In this document: positions 6,604-13,372 of the stretch, piece by piece
Position numbering within the stretch: the first letter of the stretch is position 1
Layout: each line of letters starts with the position of its first letter
Assembly: GCA_902478945.1 (NCBI GenBank)
Contig: CABSMX010000056.1
Coordinates: 1-13,372 of the forward strand
Direction: 5' to 3'
Length of the DNA stretch: 13,372 bases
From: an uncultured Collinsella sp.
GTDB lineage: Bacteria; Actinomycetota; Coriobacteriia; Coriobacteriales; Coriobacteriaceae
Translations under genes and position numbers: made by a program
The notes under the pieces: generated by a model
Told to the model about the DNA's origin: nothing
Seen by the model: the letters and a program-made list of their open reading frames with translations, nothing else
Databases searched by the model: none

Positions 6604-7683
6604 ATGAAGTTTCTTAAAGACAAGCAGACGCGTCACGACTTTGTCACGTACGCCATGTGCCTTGTGGCGTTTGCCATCGTGTTCTTTATGCAGTCTAACC
6701 ACATGATTCCGCGCATGATCGCCGGTCAGCTGGTCCCCATTACGGCCTATATCGTCATGGCCATTTCCCTCAACCTCGTCGTCGGTATCGCGGGCGACTT
6801 GTCGCTGGGCCACGCGGGCTTTATGAGCGTCGGCGCCTATACGGGCATCGTCACCGCCGTCGCGCTGGAGGGCGCCATTCCGTCCGACCCGATGCGTCTG
6901 ATCATCAGCATTGTGGTCGGCGCTATCGCCGCTGCCATCTTGGGCTTCTTGATCGGTATCCCGGTCCTGCGCCTGAGCGGCGATTACCTGGCTATCGTGA
7001 CGCTGGCCTTTGGCGAGATCATCAAAGAGATCGTCACCTGCCTCATTGTGGGTGTCGACTCCCGCGGCCTGCACGTGATCTTTAACATCACGGGCAACTC
7101 TACGATCGACGACCTGCACCTGCTCGAGGACGGCACCGCCATCATCAAGGGCGCCCAGGGTGCCTCGGGCGTGTCGACGTACTCGACCTTCCTCGCCGGT
7201 GCCATCCTGGTTATGGTCGCGCTCGTGATTGTACTCAACCTGGTTCGCAGCCGTACCGGCCGTGCCATTATGGCCGTGCGCGATAACAAGATTGCAGCCG
7301 AGTCCGTAGGCATCTCCGTCACCGAGTACCGCATGATCGCCTTCGTGGTTTCCGCTGCCCTCGCCGGTGCTGCCGGAGCTCTCTTCGGCGGTAACTTCTC
7401 GCAGCTCTCCGCCACCAAGTTCGACTTCAACACGTCCATCCTCATCCTGGTGTTCGTGGTCCTGGGTGGTCTGGGCAATATGCGCGGCTCCGTCATCGCC
7501 GCGGCGTTGCTCACGGTGCTTCCCGAGCTGCTCCGTCAGTTCTCGGACTACCGCATGCTCATCTACGCCATCGTGCTGATCCTGGTCATGATCTTTACCA
7601 ACAACCCGCAGCTCAAGGCGTTCTTCGCACGCATTAAGGACCGCCTTGCTTCCAAGAAGGAGGTGGCAGCCGATGCCCAGTAA
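6604..7683 (+). CDS. livM: Branched-chain amino acid ABC transporter permease LivM
   Basis: Second membrane subunit of the importer, 359 residues. After a short charged N-terminus (MKFLKDKQTRHDF) come multiple helices with the family signatures NLVVGIAGDLSLGHAGFM and GAYTG, GDYLAIVTLAFGEIIKEI, and a C-terminal GGLGNMRGSVIAAALL segment corresponding to the ATPase-contact region. ATG 6604 has AGGTGA five bases upstream. GTG 6595, directly after the livH TAG, is an alternative that adds three residues. Either way livH and livM are translationally linked. The 3' end overlaps livG by 11 bases. Confidence 0.95.
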   Translation: MKFLKDKQTRHDFVTYAMCLVAFAIVFFMQSNHMIPRMIAGQLVPITAYIVMAISLNLVVGIAGDLSLGHAGFMSVGAYTGIVTAVALEGAIPSDPMRLIISIVVGAIAAAILGFLIGIPVLRLSGDYLAIVTLAFGEIIKEIVTCLIVGVDSRGLHVIFNITGNSTIDDLHLLEDGTAIIKGAQGASGVSTYSTFLAGAILVMVALVIVLNLVRSRTGRAIMAVRDNKIAAESVGISVTEYRMIAFVVSAALAGAAGALFGGNFSQLSATKFDFNTSILILVFVVLGGLGNMRGSVIAAALLTVLPELLRQFSDYRMLIYAIVLILVMIFTNNPQLKAFFARIKDRLASKKEVAADAQ

Positions 7684-8533
7684 GTTTGAGTTCAACAAGG
7701 GCAAGATGGTCCCGTATCCTTCTGGCGCCATCGTTCCCGACCGCGACCTGGGTCAGCGCCCGGCGCTCGAGTGCATCCACCTGGGCATTGAGTTCGGTGG
7801 CCTTAAGGCAGTCGACGACTTTAGCCTGACTATCGGCAAGACCGAGATCGCCGGTCTGATCGGCCCCAACGGTGCCGGTAAGACCACGGTCTTCAACCTG
7901 CTCACCAAGGTGTATCAGCCCACGCACGGCACCATCCTGCTCGACGGTGAGGACACCTCGGGCAAGTCGGTCTATCAGGTCAACCGCATGGGTATTGCCC
8001 GTACCTTCCAGAACATTCGTCTGTTCAACACCATGACGGTGGAGGATAACGTCAAGGTCGGCCTGCACAACCAGGAGCGCTACTCCGGTTTTGAGGGCGT
8101 GCTGCGCCTGCCGACGTATTGGAAGCACGAGAAGGCCGCCCACGAGCGCGCCATGGAGCTGCTGTCCATTTTTGACATGGAGCACCTGGCAAATGAACAG
8201 GCCGGCTCGCTTCCTTACGGCGCTCAGCGTCGTCTGGAGATCGTTCGCGCGCTTGCCACCAACCCCAAACTACTGCTGCTCGACGAGCCTGCCGCCGGCA
8301 TGAACCCGTCCGAGACCGCGGAGCTCATGGAGAATATCGTTAAGATTCGCGACACCTTTGGCATTGCCATCATGCTTATCGAGCATGATATGTCGCTCGT
8401 TATGAACATCTGCGAGGGCATCTGCGTGCTCAACTTTGGTAAGGTCATCGCCAAGGGCACGGCCGAGGAGATCCAGAACAACGACGCTGTTATCGAGGCA
8501 TATCTGGGCAAGCAGGATAAGGGGGAGAACTAA
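7673..8533 (+). CDS. livG: Branched-chain amino acid ABC transporter ATP-binding protein LivG
   Basis: Cytoplasmic ATPase subunit, 286 residues. Walker A is GPNGAGKT (64-71), the Q-loop is Gln113 (ARTFQNIRLF), the signature is SLPYGAQRR (179-187), Walker B LLLLDEP (200-206) and the switch His238 (IEHDM). The signature is the LivG-type variant in which canonical LSGGQ is altered, here with Ala before Gln. The protein carries about 30 residues before the ABC core that the E. coli protein (about 255 residues) lacks. The start at 7673 has the strong site AAGGAGG eight bases or so upstream, inside livM, so the extension appears genuine. It overlaps livM by 11 bases and ends directly against livF. 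Confidence 0.96.
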   Translation: MPSKFEFNKGKMVPYPSGAIVPDRDLGQRPALECIHLGIEFGGLKAVDDFSLTIGKTEIAGLIGPNGAGKTTVFNLLTKVYQPTHGTILLDGEDTSGKSVYQVNRMGIARTFQNIRLFNTMTVEDNVKVGLHNQERYSGFEGVLRLPTYWKHEKAAHERAMELLSIFDMEHLANEQAGSLPYGAQRRLEIVRALATNPKLLLLDEPAAGMNPSETAELMENIVKIRDTFGIAIMLIEHDMSLVMNICEGICVLNFGKVIAKGTAEEIQNNDAVIEAYLGKQDKGEN

Positions 8534-9247
8534 ATGGCAGAGCCGATGCTTTCCGTCTATAACATCAACGTCTGGTACGGCGCCATCCACGCCATTAAGG
8601 ACATCTCCTTTAACGTCAACGAGGGTGAGATCGTGGCCCTGATTGGCGCCAACGGTGCCGGCAAGTCCACGACGCTCAAGACCGTCTCGGGCCTGCTGCG
8701 CTCTAAGACCGGCTCCATCAAGTTTATGGGCGAGGACATTACCCATACGCCCGCCGACAAGCTGGTTGGTAAGGGCCTGGCTCAGGTGCCCGAGGGTCGT
8801 CGTGCCTTTTTGCAGATGACGGTCGAGGAGAACCTGGAAATGGGTGCCTATACGCAGCCCAAGTCAACGGTGGCTCCGGGCCTCGAGCGCGTCTACGAGC
8901 AGTTCCCGCGCCTGAAGGAGCGTCGTCGCCAGGTCGCCGGTACCCTTTCGGGCGGCGAGCAGCAGATGCTCGTTATGGGCCGCGCCCTTATGAGTAACCC
9001 TAAGCTGCTCATGCTCGACGAACCCTCCATGGGTCTGGCGCCGATTCTGATCGAACAGATCTTCCAAATTGTCGAGGACCTGCACAAGGCCGGCACCACG
9101 GTGCTCCTGGTCGAGCAAAACGCACAGATGGCTCTTTCCATCGCCACGCGCGGCTACGTGCTTGAGACCGGCAAGATCACCATGACCGGCACCGGCCAAG
9201 AGCTGCTCCATGACGACAACGTGCGTAAAGCATATCTTGGTGGTTAA
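8534..9247 (+). CDS. livF: Branched-chain amino acid ABC transporter ATP-binding protein LivF
   Basis: Second cytoplasmic ATPase of the importer, 237 residues, the usual LivF length. Walker A is GANGAGKS (38-45), signature LSGGEQQ (138-144), Walker B LLMLDEP (158-164). LVEQN follows at about 192-196 in place of the switch histidine, which is typical of LivF. The ATG directly follows the livG TAA and uses the GGGGGAG just before that stop, so translation is coupled. A strong terminator 14 bases after the stop closes the operon. Confidence 0.96.
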   Translation: MAEPMLSVYNINVWYGAIHAIKDISFNVNEGEIVALIGANGAGKSTTLKTVSGLLRSKTGSIKFMGEDITHTPADKLVGKGLAQVPEGRRAFLQMTVEENLEMGAYTQPKSTVAPGLERVYEQFPRLKERRRQVAGTLSGGEQQMLVMGRALMSNPKLLMLDEPSMGLAPILIEQIFQIVEDLHKAGTTVLLVEQNAQMALSIATRGYVLETGKITMTGTGQELLHDDNVRKAYLGG

Positions 9248-9260
9248 TTCATTCAACGAA

Positions 9261-9294
9261 GGGGCGCTGACTATCCCGGTCGGCGCCCCTTTTT
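9261..9294 (+). terminator. Rho-independent terminator of the Liv operon
   Basis: GGGGCGCTGAC (9261-9271) pairs with GTCGGCGCCCC (9279-9289), including one U-G pair, around a 7-base loop. Five Ts follow. Confidence 0.95.
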
Positions 9295-9295
9295 A

Positions 9296-9384
9296 AATGA
9301 TCCCTTGGGGACGGAGGAAAACGGATCGCCGGGTCAAATCGACTCACTGGGCGATCCGTTTTCCTCCGTCCCCAAGGGATCATT
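9296..9384. repeat. Perfect palindrome with 35-bp arms, REP-like element
   Basis: The arms 9296-9330 and 9350-9384 are perfect reverse complements around a 19-base centre (9331-9349). The left arm contains TTGGGGACGGAGGAAAACGG. Elements of the form TTGGGGAC...GTCCCCAA are known in many genomes as extragenic palindromic repeats, often linked to REP-associated tyrosine transposases; assignment to that class is by resemblance. No transposase is in the window and I see no second copy here. It starts two bases after the Liv terminator's T-run and ends 66 bases before cutC, so it lies between transcription units. Confidence 0.85.
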
Positions 9385-9450
9385 GTGCGGGTTGGTATTT
9401 AAAGTGCGACAATGCCGTGTGGAAATAGAAGTTCGTCTGGGGGTCTATCT

Positions 9451-10128
9451 ATGCTGTACGAGTTTTGTGCCGAGAACTTTGAGCGGGTGCCGGCGGCTAT
9501 CGATGCCGGTGCAAGGCGCATCGAGCTGTGCGACAACCTTGCCGTCGGTGGCACTACGCCCTCGGCTGGTGTTATCAGCGCTACGGTCAGCTATGCTCAC
9601 GAGCACGATGCACGGGTGATGTGCATGATTCGCCCGCGTGGCGGTGACTTTCACTACAACCAGGACGAGCTGCGCATGATGGAGATGGACCTGGGCCTTG
9701 CCGTGAGCGCCGGCGCCGACGGCTTGGTCTTTGGCTGTTGCAAGCCTTGTGCCGGCGGATGGGCGCTCGACGAGCTTACGTTGGGCGCCCTCGTGATGGC
9801 CGCGGGCTGCGCGACCGAGGAGTGCAAGCGCGGACCCATCGATATTACCTTCCACATGGCGTTTGACCAGCTCTCGCCTGAGGCTCAGTTGGATGCCATT
9901 GATACGCTCGCCGACTGCGGCATCACGCGTATCCTGACGCATGGTGGTGCTGCCGGAACGCCGATCGAGGACAATCTGGAGCACCTATCGCGTCTTGTCG
10001 AGTATGCGGGCGACCGCCTGACCATCCTTCCTGGCGGCGGCATTTCCACGGCCAACCGCGATACCGTGGCGGCGGCATTGGGCGTCTCCGAGCTCCATGG
10101 CACCAAGATCGTGCCGCTGGAGGCGTAA
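9451..10128 (+). CDS. cutC: CutC family protein
   Basis: 225 residues with a predicted TIM-barrel fold. The family was named for copper homeostasis in E. coli, but a direct copper role is disputed and its biochemical activity is not settled. Diagnostic segments are RIELCDNLAVGGTTPSAG (23-40), MIRPRGGDFHYN (59-70), RILTHGGAAG and ILPGGGIS towards the C-terminus. It is slightly shorter than E. coli CutC (248). The start at 9451 (MLYEFCAENF) has GGGGG seven bases upstream; an earlier in-frame ATG (9412) adds 13 residues unlike the family. The gap before it holds the large palindrome. The stop is four bases before the next gene's GTG. Confidence 0.93.
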   Translation: MLYEFCAENFERVPAAIDAGARRIELCDNLAVGGTTPSAGVISATVSYAHEHDARVMCMIRPRGGDFHYNQDELRMMEMDLGLAVSAGADGLVFGCCKPCAGGWALDELTLGALVMAAGCATEECKRGPIDITFHMAFDQLSPEAQLDAIDTLADCGITRILTHGGAAGTPIEDNLEHLSRLVEYAGDRLTILPGGGISTANRDTVAAALGVSELHGTKIVPLEA

Positions 10129-10131
10129 CCC

Positions 10132-10929
10132 GTGGCGCTGGTATTTGACGTTCAGCAGGCGAGCGGTAAGCCCGACGATAATCGTCGCCCTGGCACCGCG
10201 TGCCCCTTTTGCGATACCGAGGGGCTCACCAATATCATTCGGCGCGACGGTGACTGCATCTGGCTCGAGAATAAGTTCAAAACCCTGCGCGCCACCCGTC
10301 AAACCGTGCTGATCGAGTCGGCCGACCACGACGCAGACCTGGTGACCTATGAGTCGGATGAACTCCACCATGTAATGAGGTTTGCCCTGGGTTGCTGGCA
10401 GCAGATGATCGATTCACAGCAGTATCGAAGCGTGCTCATGTACAAGAACAAGGGTCCGCTCTCGGGCGGCAGTCTCGTTCATCCGCACATGCAGATTGTG
10501 GGTTTGGAGCAGGAAGACGGCTATGCTTCGCTGACTTCCGCCAATTTCGAAGGCATCAATGTCTGGCAACAGGGGAGAATCGCGGTCAACATCTCAACCG
10601 AACCGATCATGGGATTCTTTGAGGCCAATGTTTCAGCCCCGCAGGGAATCGCCGCCAGCGATGACATGCGAGATCAAGCCGAGACGGATCTCTTCGCCGA
10701 TGCGATCCAGGCAGCTCTGCGCTATATCCTGAACGAGCACCACGGTGGTCGCGCAGAGTCGTACAACTTGTTCTTCTATCACCTGGGCGGTCGGACCATT
10801 GCCAAGGCACTGCCGCGTTGGGTGGTTTCGCCCTACTTTGTCGGCTATCGTTTGGCCCAGGTCAATGCCGAGACAACGCTCGATATCGATGCCGAGCACC
10901 TGCGTGCGCACCTGGAAACGCTCGTATAG
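10132..10929 (+). CDS. GalT/HIT-like protein, probably DUF4931 family
   Basis: 265 residues, cytoplasmic. CPFC (24-27) may bind a metal. SGGSLVHPHMQIVGL carries HPHMQ at 117-121, matching the His-Pro-His-x-Gln active site of galactose-1-phosphate uridylyltransferases and the wider HIT superfamily, so nucleotidyl transfer or hydrolysis on a nucleotide or sugar phosphate is likely. Overall sequence and length do not look like standard GalT, and I assign it from memory to DUF4931, whose substrate is unknown. It starts at GTG 10132, with GGAGG eight bases upstream inside the end of cutC, so the two genes are translationally coupled. No gal genes adjoin. It converges with the next gene, leaving only 30 bases and no clear terminator. 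Confidence 0.75.
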   Translation: MALVFDVQQASGKPDDNRRPGTACPFCDTEGLTNIIRRDGDCIWLENKFKTLRATRQTVLIESADHDADLVTYESDELHHVMRFALGCWQQMIDSQQYRSVLMYKNKGPLSGGSLVHPHMQIVGLEQEDGYASLTSANFEGINVWQQGRIAVNISTEPIMGFFEANVSAPQGIAASDDMRDQAETDLFADAIQAALRYILNEHHGGRAESYNLFFYHLGGRTIAKALPRWVVSPYFVGYRLAQVNAETTLDIDAEHLRAHLETLV

Positions 10930-10959
10930 CAAGACTAACACCCGCGTAATGCGGACGGT

Positions 10960-11958
10960 CTAGCGTGCCATGGCGTCGCGGCCGGCCTCGACGTGCTTGC
11001 GCTGGGCGGCGCGCTCCTCGCCGGTTAGACGCTCAAAGAGATGCCCGATAAACGAGGCGAGTACCTGCTGAAACAGCGTTCCGCACATGACGGGAAACAC
11101 GACTTCGCCCGGAAAGTACTGCGTGGCGATGACGGCGCCCGAAGAGATGTTACGCATGCCGCAGGTAAAGCACATGGTAGTCGTCTCGCTATATGGCAGA
11201 TGCAGCGCACGGGCGATCAGAAAACCGACGATAAAGCCGCTGATGGCGAAGGTCAAAATAAAGAGGGCGACTTCCAGGCGCATCGCGTTCATGTGCAGCA
11301 CGTACTCACTCATGGCGGTGGAGTTGGAGGCGATAACGCTCATCATCATGAACTTGCAGGCGGGCGAGAGCGCGGGGGAGAGTTTCTCGTGTCCCCATCC
11401 ACGTGTGAGCTCGTTGATCACGATGCCGAGCGCGGCGGGGATGGCGATCATAAAGGCCATGTCTTGCATCATGCTTGGCACATCGATCGAGACAGTGGCA
11501 CCCAGCAAGAGCTTAAGCGTGAGCGGAATCGTCACAGGGGAGATAACCGAGGACGTCAGGATGATGGTGAGCGCGAGCGGGCCGTTGCCGCCGAACATGC
11601 TAATCCACATAAAGGCAGTGACCGCCACGGGTACGCTGTATTCGAGCACGATGCCGCAGACAAGGTTGGGGTTGGAGCCAAAGAACAGCGATCCCATGGC
11701 ATAAGCTGCTATGGGAATAAACACCGCCGAGACGAGCAGCGCCAAAATCAGGTGCAGCGGACGGCGGAACACCTCAGCTACCTGGTGGAAGGTGTTACTG
11801 AGCGCGCCTTGGAATGTCATAAAGGCGAAGAGAGCAGGAACGATGGGCTTGAGTACACCGATCTGCTGGGGAAAGAGCACGCCGAGCGTTACGCAAATCG
11901 GAACGATGACCTGCATATGCCCTGCGAGGAACTTTCCCAGTCCAACCCATTGCTTCAT
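10960..11958 (-). CDS. BASS-family (bile acid:Na+ symporter-like) transporter
   Basis: A 332-residue membrane protein with about nine or ten hydrophobic segments and the GMRNISSGAVIATQYFP stretch corresponding to a conserved BASS segment. The family moves organic anions with Na+ (bile acids, pantoate, keto acids). In the characterised bacterial ASBT homologues another conserved stretch reads roughly PGGxxSN; here the equivalent seems to be EYSVPVAVTAFMW, so a bile-acid substrate should not be assumed. ATG 11958 starts the frame; only a weak AAGAG lies close upstream and AAGGGAG is further off, so the start is moderately certain. The basic tail (EERAAQRKHVEAGRDAMAR) is cytoplasmic in character. 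The gene stands alone, divergent from recJ. Confidence 0.82.
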   Translation of the reverse strand: MKQWVGLGKFLAGHMQVIVPICVTLGVLFPQQIGVLKPIVPALFAFMTFQGALSNTFHQVAEVFRRPLHLILALLVSAVFIPIAAYAMGSLFFGSNPNLVCGIVLEYSVPVAVTAFMWISMFGGNGPLALTIILTSSVISPVTIPLTLKLLLGATVSIDVPSMMQDMAFMIAIPAALGIVINELTRGWGHEKLSPALSPACKFMMMSVIASNSTAMSEYVLHMNAMRLEVALFILTFAISGFIVGFLIARALHLPYSETTTMCFTCGMRNISSGAVIATQYFPGEVVFPVMCGTLFQQVLASFIGHLFERLTGEERAAQRKHVEAGRDAMAR

Positions 11959-12107
11959 ATGCTCTTGTGACTCCCTTTGCTCGTGAATTCGTTTTGAATG
12001 GATATGCTAGACGCTCGCATGCGTCCGTGCGTCAGAAACGCTCGATTATTTCGAGGCTATTACCGGAATCGTTTACCGAAACCACGGCGTGCTGCGAGGC
12101 TCTGCGT

Positions 12108-12126
12108 CCGTGCCGCACGGTATAAT
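12108..12126 (+). promoter_or_regulatory. Consensus -10 box with adjoining palindrome, probable recJ promoter
   Basis: TATAAT at 12121-12126 is a perfect -10 hexamer, about 57 bases before the first possible start codon and 108 before the recJ ATG. No good -35 lies 16-18 bases upstream. Directly against it is the palindrome CCGTGC-C-GCACGG (12108-12120), and the sequence GCGTCCGTGC occurs both there (12104-12113) and at 12021-12030. A weak -35 and an operator-like palindrome would fit an activator- or repressor-controlled promoter. The gap also holds the start region of the divergent BASS gene. Confidence 0.45.
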
Positions 12127-12182
12127 AAATCCGTTCAACAGATCTGCCTGCCGAAGCGGGCATACACAGAGGACTCATCGCT

Positions 12183-12248
12183 ATGAACCGTGAGAGGTAT
12201 CGCGGCGACCTGCCCCTATCGGGGGTGGGCGCCTATGTCATCGCTTAA
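12183..12248 (+). CDS. Possible 21-residue leader ORF overlapping recJ
   Basis: ATG 12183 has AGAGGA nine bases upstream, a better-placed site than many here. The frame runs MNRERYRGDL... to a TAA at 12246-12248, 14 bases past the recJ ATG in another frame. Ribosomes finishing it could reinitiate on recJ. No homology is recognised. It could equally be chance. Confidence 0.25.
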   Translation: MNRERYRGDLPLSGVGAYVIA

Positions 12249-13334
12249 GACGACGCATCGCTGGGCGGTCGCTCAGCAAAATCCCGAGCTCGAAAAGGAG
12301 CTTTCGGCTGGTCTGGGCATACCCGGGCTGGTGGCACGCATTATGGTTGCGCACGGCATTGCCTCGATTGAGGAAGGACAGCTATTTTTGACGCCTTCGC
12401 TCGACCGTGATTGGGCCGATCCGCTCGTCATTCCGGGCATGTCGGTTGTTGCCGATCGTGTCGAGCGCGCCATTCGCAACCACGAGCGCATCGCCGTCTT
12501 TGGTGATTTTGACGTCGACGGCATTACGTCGACTTGTCTGTTGACCGAGGCGCTGCGGACGTTTGGCGCCGATGCCACACCATTCATCCCGCACCGCTTT
12601 GACGAGGGATATGGCCTTTCGCGCGCGGCGCTCGACCGCGTCAACAAGCTCGCCCAACCCAATCTGATCGTGACCGTCGATAACGGTATCGCGGCCAAGG
12701 AAGAGGTCTCCTATCTGGAGAGCCTGGGAATCGATCTGGTGGTTACGGACCATCATGAGCCGTCCGACCAGGTGCCGCAGGGCGTGCCCCTGACCGACCC
12801 CAAGCTCGAGGATGAGGGGCCCTCGCGTGAACTTGCCGGTGCCGGTGTGGCGCTCAAGCTGGTGCAGGTTTTGGGTGAGCGTTTGGACAAGCCGTCGTAT
12901 TGGCGTTCGCTGATTGAGGTTGCGGCGCTGGGCACCGTGTCCGACATGATGCCGTTGACGCCCGAGAACCGCGCGCTGGTCGCTGAGGGCATCCAACAGA
13001 TGCGCGTGACGGCTCGTCCCGGCTACATTGCGCTTGCAGCGCTCGCCAAGGCCGACCTTTCTACCATTACGGCGGACGGTCTATCGTTCTCGCTCATTCC
13101 CCGCTTAAACGCCGCCGGCCGCATGGCCGATCCCAAGCTGGCGCTCGACTTGCTGCTTGCCCGCGATCCTATCGAGGCAAGCGCGCTGGCGGCCGAGCTC
13201 GAGGAGATCAACCGACAGCGTCGCGAGATCGAGGCGGAGCTCACGCGCGATGCCATGGCAAAGGTCGAGGAGACTTATGACGGCGGGCGCGCAATCGTCG
13301 TGGGCGGCGAAGGTTGGCACGAGGGCGTTAAGGG
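12235..13334 (+). CDS. recJ: Single-stranded-DNA exonuclease RecJ (3'-truncated)
   Basis: RecJ degrades single-stranded DNA 5' to 3' in recombination and mismatch or base-excision repair. 366 complete codons are present before the adapter interrupts the frame. DHH-family motifs are clear: FGDFDVDGITS with DxDxD at 91-95, VDNG (148-151), TDHHEP with DHH at 172-174, PRLNAAGRM (289-297), and GGEGWHEGVKG at the cut, which begins the DHHA1 domain's conserved GWHxGVxG. The rest of DHHA1 and the OB-fold are missing. ATG 12235 is preceded by GGGGGTGGG; an in-frame GTG at 12190 would add 15 residues but is badly spaced from any site. Reading past 13334 gives the artefact peptide CLLYTSPSPRD. Confidence 0.96.
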
Positions 13335-13372
13335 CTGTCTCTTATACACATCTCCGAGCCCACGAGACTACG
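13335..13372 (-). other. Nextera/Tn5 sequencing adapter (artefact)
   Basis: Exact reverse complement of bases 1-38, starting CTGTCTCTTATACACATCT (the Tn5 mosaic end). Library sequence that truncates recJ; not genomic. Confidence 0.98.

Noticed and set aside
5689..7731. A 680-residue open frame on the minus strand
   Set aside because: It is exactly antisense to livH and livM, is full of His, Asp, Gly and Gln, has no family features, and arises from GC-biased third positions in the real genes.
9296..9384. The large palindrome as a second terminator of the Liv operon or a CRISPR-like repeat
   Set aside because: A complete terminator already lies at 9261-9294, the palindrome has no T-run after it, and there is only one copy with no spacers.
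10930..10959. A terminator between the convergent GalT-like and BASS genes
   Set aside because: Only a 4-bp CCGC/GCGG stem without a U-run is present, too weak to call.
1279..11958. A bile-acid gene cluster made of the BaiA-like dehydrogenase and the BASS transporter
   Set aside because: The two genes are about 9 kb apart in separate transcription units with housekeeping genes between, and both substrates are uncertain.
11041..11970. A 309-residue open frame on the plus strand
   Set aside because: Antisense to the BASS transporter; composition rich in His, Asp, Glu and Arg is what a reversed membrane-protein gene gives.
1..13372. A 13-kb transposon or integrative element bounded by 38-bp perfect terminal inverted repeats
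   Set aside because: The repeats are Nextera adapter including the Tn5 mosaic end; there is no transposase, and both terminal genes are cut mid-frame.

Overview
The window is a GC-rich bacterial fragment that looks chromosomal. Gene content and protein style suggest a gut Actinomycetota of the class Coriobacteriia, with Collinsella the best guess. This is inference from general sequence character (high-GC codon use, a BaiA-like dehydrogenase, a complete Liv transporter); no rRNA or other taxonomic marker is present.

Both ends are artificial. Bases 1-38 and 13335-13372 are perfect reverse complements and match the Illumina Nextera transposase adapter (Tn5 19-bp mosaic end plus the read-2 tail and 4 further bases). 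The biological sequence is therefore about 39-13334. The first gene has lost its 5' end and the last gene its 3' end because the molecule was cut by tagmentation. The terminal inverted repeats are not those of a transposon.

Layout from left to right: the C-terminal part of a CPA2-type cation/proton antiporter (+) with a strong terminator; a short-chain dehydrogenase resembling the bile-acid enzyme BaiA (-); homoserine dehydrogenase with an ACT domain (-) and its terminator; an in-frame remnant of a branched-chain amino acid binding protein; then a five-gene Liv-type ABC transporter (binding lipoprotein, permeases LivH and LivM, ATPases LivG and LivF, all +) closed by a terminator. Next come a perfect 35-bp-armed palindrome of REP type; cutC translationally coupled to a GalT/HIT-like protein (+); a BASS-family transporter (-) convergent with that pair; and the 5' two thirds or less of recJ (+), read from a region with a consensus -10 box.

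The Liv operon is the core of the window. A lipoprotein captures a branched-chain amino acid or similar amide or amino acid, LivHM form the channel and LivGF supply ATP hydrolysis. Spacing and overlaps (livM/livG overlap by 11 bases, livG/livF abut) indicate one transcript. The gap between the binding protein and livH carries two hairpins and a perfect 21-bp tandem duplication, which may set the usual excess of binding protein over membrane parts.

I see no new multi-gene system, CRISPR array, phage or defence locus. The points most worth following are the palindromic repeat, the precisely in-frame binding-protein remnant, the BaiA-like dehydrogenase, and the repeats and hairpins before livH. 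No stretch longer than about 300 bases lacks a gene or gene remnant.
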